A DNA stretch of 64,000 nucleotides, taken from contig NZ_LT629711.1 of the NCBI RefSeq assembly GCF_900104525.1, positions 3,224,001 through 3,288,000 on the forward strand, given 5' to 3'. The position numbers and the translations under genes were made by a program. Below the pieces are notes generated by a model. It worked only from the letters and a program-made list of their open reading frames with translations, searched no databases and was not told the origin of the DNA. This DNA is from Pedococcus dokdonensis. Lineage in GTDB: Bacteria > Actinomycetota > Actinomycetes > Actinomycetales > Dermatophilaceae. Shown piece by piece: positions 62,001 through 64,000 of this stretch; within the stretch, counting starts at the first letter, position 1, and each line of letters begins with the position of its first letter.

Positions 62001-62339
62001 TTCCTGTCCGAGGGCGACCGCCTCGACCAGCACATGGTCTGCGCCATCGTCGACGTCGCGCACCTCGTCACCACCTACAGCCTCCAGGCCGGAGATACCC
62101 GCCAAGCCCGGCTGGCCGCAGAAACGGCGGCCATCGCGGCCCCCGACGAGGAGATCCCCAGGCTGGATCTCGCCGCGGTCGCCGACGCCGAAGGTCACCC
62201 CCGCGAGGCAGAGCGGATCCTGCGCGACGAGGTGTGCAACCGCACCGACGACGAGTGCGCCCCGCCCGAACTCTCGGACCGAACCAAGCGAGTCATAGCC
62301 ACACGCGAATGGCACGAGCGGACCCGAAAGGCCGGCTGA
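59016..62339 (+). CDS. Membrane protein with two LysM domains and cytosolic SARP/BTAD-like region
   Basis: 1107 residues from ATG 59016. Membrane helices near residues 8-30, 65-85 and 108-122 are followed by an extracytoplasmic Pro/Ala/Thr-rich section with two LysM domains: residues ~183-231 (VVERGETLWSLAERYLG) and ~249-308 (VVTVRRGDTLSQIAQEQLG). A further helix (389-412, MLAGLTGGGAMLAGAMLLAL) leads to a large cytosolic part ending in a winged-helix-like stretch (~870-930) and a BTAD/TPR domain (~945-1060; GRPFDRLRDGGWSF, HLVTTYSLQAGDTRQARLAA). It binds peptidoglycan outside and could bind DNA or partners inside. Last gene of the Tad operon. Confidence 0.85.
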   Translation: MTLRTRLTGLIAALTIVAIVIALPITLLAVGANPLPDTWPTLDQARTALTSPDDGTLALGALRVLGWAAWLFLTGSIALEILARARGVRAPRLPGLHAPQAAAAGLVGAAILLFVTAPLTGTPAQAAPMTTHVTTQTVTNAAARAATPVTGADQGSPTPEPARATPSHTHATTARPDPATVEHVVERGETLWSLAERYLGAGIRYTELADLNRDVLGPNPGFLTVGQVLQVPTGESSTGAQSDTQMAGHVVTVRRGDTLSQIAQEQLGNGDKYPEIFEASKDAVQPDGRHLSDPDLILPGWKLSIPAMKAAASETPGPHREQTGTEHPRPGSSEPAAPAQPTPRAAAPQAAPESPTTPRADAPTVQQPEPTPAATSGDTHDDADPRHGAWMLAGLTGGGAMLAGAMLLALRGRRKAQFRARRPGRTIAAPEPLLAPVEKTLTAAGGPASVDVEVMDEALRRLAAATAASTAPMPELAAVELAQRALTLHLSTPTTLEGPWVGSADQLHWTLPAGADLRDIGPLTPDQPAPYPLLVTIGAGDDGSVWMLNIEDLDLSITGDATFGRDFARYLAAEIACNPWSHGVRVDLVGVAHEVADMNTDRIRVHTGGEPDPAAEALADAITMIDRSAEADADIATARARQDGADAWPARLLLVDANEGIEASPGESAARELPPALEQLLQTVYRHPGQTGTCVVVRGEREGTPGLVLRVTGNGRVSLPHAGLDLIAVGLTRDEAQGCAALLAQSEDLSDAPVPVDQHARDGWRAWSDEAGALREEHTTARHAPADEDARAGSLLQHDDQDYLRKGATTRDDLETLAPKVPQRVRDAVADADPTLGDDLAMWWSQDCPLPRLTLLGPVAARTRGTPVTKRKPYYTEMLAYLATRAHGATPEELADAFSITPAKARDYVRIVRDWLGTNPRTGQAHLPDARKAPAAIARGVGVYEVLDLLVDADLFRRLRVRGESRGPDGVDDLRKALRLVQGRPFDRLRDGGWSFLSEGDRLDQHMVCAIVDVAHLVTTYSLQAGDTRQARLAAETAAIAAPDEEIPRLDLAAVADAEGHPREAERILRDEVCNRTDDECAPPELSDRTKRVIATREWHERTRKAG

Positions 62340-62539
62340 CCGAGCCAGAGTGTCAGCAGCCCCAAGCCCCTCCAGCAGTCACAATCGGGTCGCGTGCGGA
62401 CCAGTGTCGAACCGCCCACTAAGGGCGCCCCCTCGCGCCGCGGGCAATAGGACGCCACCGTCGCTCCTTGCCCTTGTCATCGAGGATGGCTCCGCACTCA
62501 GTCTCATATGCCTGTAGATGGGCGGCCGGACGAACCAGG

Positions 62540-64000
62540 TCAATCGGCGGGCGGCTGCGACGCGGACGTAGATCCATCCCATACGAGAAGCCGCCGGGTC
62601 GAAGCAATCAGTGCTTTTCCCGACTCATCGCGCTCGATCTCTGGTTCGCGAAGTGCCTGCCATCCCGCGTCGAATCCGAACTTTGTCGCCTCGCCGACGG
62701 GGTTTTGGATTCGGTGAATCACTGCAGCGTCGTCGTCCTCCGCGTGCTCCACCACGTACAACCAGAAGTCGTCTGGGTGGGTGCGGTTCTCCTCGAGCTG
62801 TGTTGCCGACATCCAGACGCCGAAACCAGTCCACGCTCCGCCGATTGACTTGATCTCGATGCGACGAAGAACGGCGCCATCTGAGTCCTTGGAGAGAATG
62901 TCGTAGCCGGGGTTGTTGTGAGCTTGCTCCTCTGGGGTCCGGCCGCAGGATCTCTCGTACTCGAGGACACGGCGGACGCCCGCGATATCCACAGGTGACT
63001 TCTCAGGCGCCTCGTCGCCGCCGTCGTCGTGGCCTTGGTCCTCGTCGTCGAACGACACGAAGGAAGCCATGTGAGTCCGCCGTTGCCCACTGCCTGAGCG
63101 ACGTTGGGGGCGCTTCCGGCTCGAGTTGGTCGATGACGGTGTGCCATCGCCGTCCGCGTTACCTCCCGGCTCGGACGCTGCGTCGAGGGCCGCGTAGTCC
63201 GTTGAATCGTCGTCCGAGGAAACGGGCGGGTCATCGAGCTGATTTGAGGCGAGGTCCGGGTCGGACGGGGTAAGGGGGTCGAGGTCGAGATCTTCGACCT
63301 CGACCGAAGTCTGGCTGCCCACGCGCTCCCACTCCGTGTGGTCCAGATCCCGCACCCCGTACTCGTCGAGGACAGTCATCGCACCAGTGAGATCGGAGGC
63401 AGTCAGAACTTCCAGGATGGATGGCGCCAGGGAGCTGACGTCGATGCCGGGGGCGATGCAAAGCGCGATCTCTCGAGCAATGTGACGGTTGGGGGTCTCC
63501 GTTCGAACGATCAGGCGGTTTTCGTCGGGTAGGTAGATCGCTTCCGTTGGTCGGGGAGGATCGACCTGATGCTGGTGCGCGAATCGTGTGACGTACTCGA
63601 CGGTGAGGTCAGGCATTACCTCGATACCCGTCTCGGCCAGTCGGTTGAGGTCGTACTGGGCCCCGTCCTCTACGCGCTGCGCCTCCGCAAGACGCTCGAG
63701 TGCCGGCCTGCGGTCGTCCACAAGCGCAGCAAGCGACGACGCTTCAGTCGAAGGCGCCCCTTCATTGATGCACGGAGTGATCACTTCCTCGGCAGGTCGA
63801 ACCCCGGCTGCCGCCAACGCACGATGAGTGGACCGGTCACGCCGAATCAGGTTGTCCCTGATCAGAAGGATGGTCTCGGCAAGCCGACGGCCGTCTGCGA
63901 AAAGGAGCAGTTCGGGCTTCTCCAGCACGTCACGTGGGCCCACGGCGGACCTGATCGCTCCGAGCCTAGGCAGCGTGTCTGCTGACTCATGCAGATGCTG
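62540..64000 (-). CDS. Large DUF3883 protein, C-terminal part (partial; N-terminus off window)
   Basis: At least 486 codons, open through base 64000; coding continues upstream of GTG 63943 (PRLGAIRSAVGPRDVLEK), so the protein is longer. The C-terminal ~150 residues form a DUF3883 domain: NPGYDILSKDSDG, RRIEIKSIGG with the E-x-K motif of PD-(D/E)xK-like folds, and DDFWLYVVEHAED. Before it is an acidic, Ser/Asp-rich linker (~residues 250-310). DUF3883 often ends long proteins with an N-terminal HSP90/sacsin-like ATPase that occur in anti-phage and restriction loci. Function unproven; the AT-richer composition fits an acquired gene. Confidence 0.72.
   Translation of the reverse strand, partial: QHLHESADTLPRLGAIRSAVGPRDVLEKPELLLFADGRRLAETILLIRDNLIRRDRSTHRALAAAGVRPAEEVITPCINEGAPSTEASSLAALVDDRRPALERLAEAQRVEDGAQYDLNRLAETGIEVMPDLTVEYVTRFAHQHQVDPPRPTEAIYLPDENRLIVRTETPNRHIAREIALCIAPGIDVSSLAPSILEVLTASDLTGAMTVLDEYGVRDLDHTEWERVGSQTSVEVEDLDLDPLTPSDPDLASNQLDDPPVSSDDDSTDYAALDAASEPGGNADGDGTPSSTNSSRKRPQRRSGSGQRRTHMASFVSFDDEDQGHDDGGDEAPEKSPVDIAGVRRVLEYERSCGRTPEEQAHNNPGYDILSKDSDGAVLRRIEIKSIGGAWTGFGVWMSATQLEENRTHPDDFWLYVVEHAEDDDAAVIHRIQNPVGEATKFGFDAGWQALREPEIERDESGKALIASTRRLLVWDGSTSASQPPAD

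Larger units (their letters stand above)
46065..64000. mobile_element. Integrated genomic island at tRNA-Arg (right end outside the window)
   Basis: Starts at the 3' end of tRNA-Arg(ACG) with excisionase and integrase, followed by an XRE/ImmA control cassette, a complete Tad pilus operon and a DUF3883-type gene. The heptamer GTATGCC/GGCATAC, found about two dozen times before 46 kb, appears once here (47.6 kb). The 46-50.9 kb and 62.4-64 kb parts look AT-richer than the core. No relaxase, FtsK-type translocase or replication gene is seen in the visible part, and no direct repeat of the tRNA 3' end, so type and length are open. Whether the Tad operon came with the integrase or was already there cannot be decided. 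Confidence 0.7.

Noticed and set aside
62341..62539. Possible terminator or attachment site between the LysM-BTAD gene and the DUF3883 gene
   Set aside because: No strong inverted repeat and no match to the tRNA-Arg 3' end was found in these 200 bases.

Overview
The window reads as the chromosome of a high-GC actinobacterium. Evidence: GC-rich codon use, many ATGA/GTGA start-stop overlaps, GTG/TTG starts, mycothiol-type DinB proteins, a GTP-dependent PEP carboxykinase, LCP and GT39 envelope proteins, and a WYL regulator. The gene set and the frequent heptamer GTATGCC/GGCATAC fit the Intrasporangiaceae (Janibacter/Phycicoccus/Terrabacter-like), but that placement is inference.

Layout. 1-4.2 kb: a membrane iron-sulfur oxidoreductase (cut by the left edge) divergent from cysK-cysE. 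4.1-9.4 kb: a minus-strand four-gene operon (subtilisin-like S8 protease, ECF-type sigma factor, 169-residue partner, TPR-CHAT caspase-like protease), the most system-like unit outside the island. 10-13.4 kb: a sulfide/persulfide module (CstR-like repressor, two operators, persulfide dioxygenase-rhodanese, a 58-residue Cys protein, a frameshifted TauE exporter), then tRNA-Ser(UGA). 13.8-19.6 kb: amine/omega-amino-acid catabolism (MocR regulator, MmsA-like dehydrogenase, aminotransferase, PuuB-like oxidase). 19.6-26 kb: membrane protein with RHH-like tail, FolP2-like protein, cold-shock protein, class B penicillin-binding protein, LCP protein, tRNA-Ser(GCU). 26-33.4 kb: DUF4333-like protein, GT2-GtrA and GT39 glycosyltransferases, a two-component system, DUF4385. 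33.5-38.1 kb: LacI regulator and a FrcBCA-like sugar ABC operon with a universal stress protein. 38-45.5 kb: an unknown Rossmann-like protein, GH43-like secreted protein, WYL regulator, two DinB proteins, pckG.

From tRNA-Arg(ACG) at 46.0 kb to the right edge lies an integrated element: excisionase, tyrosine recombinase, a minus-strand XRE/ImmA/DUF6545/PAP2-like cassette, a twelve-gene plus-strand Tad pilus operon ending in a 1107-residue LysM/SARP-BTAD membrane protein, and the C-terminal part of a large DUF3883 protein running off the window. The chromosomal part carries about two dozen GTATGCC/GGCATAC sites; I found one in the last 18 kb, supporting foreign origin. No second copy of the tRNA-Arg 3' end is present, so the far attachment site must lie outside.

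All assignments come from reading motifs and gene order; no database search was run.
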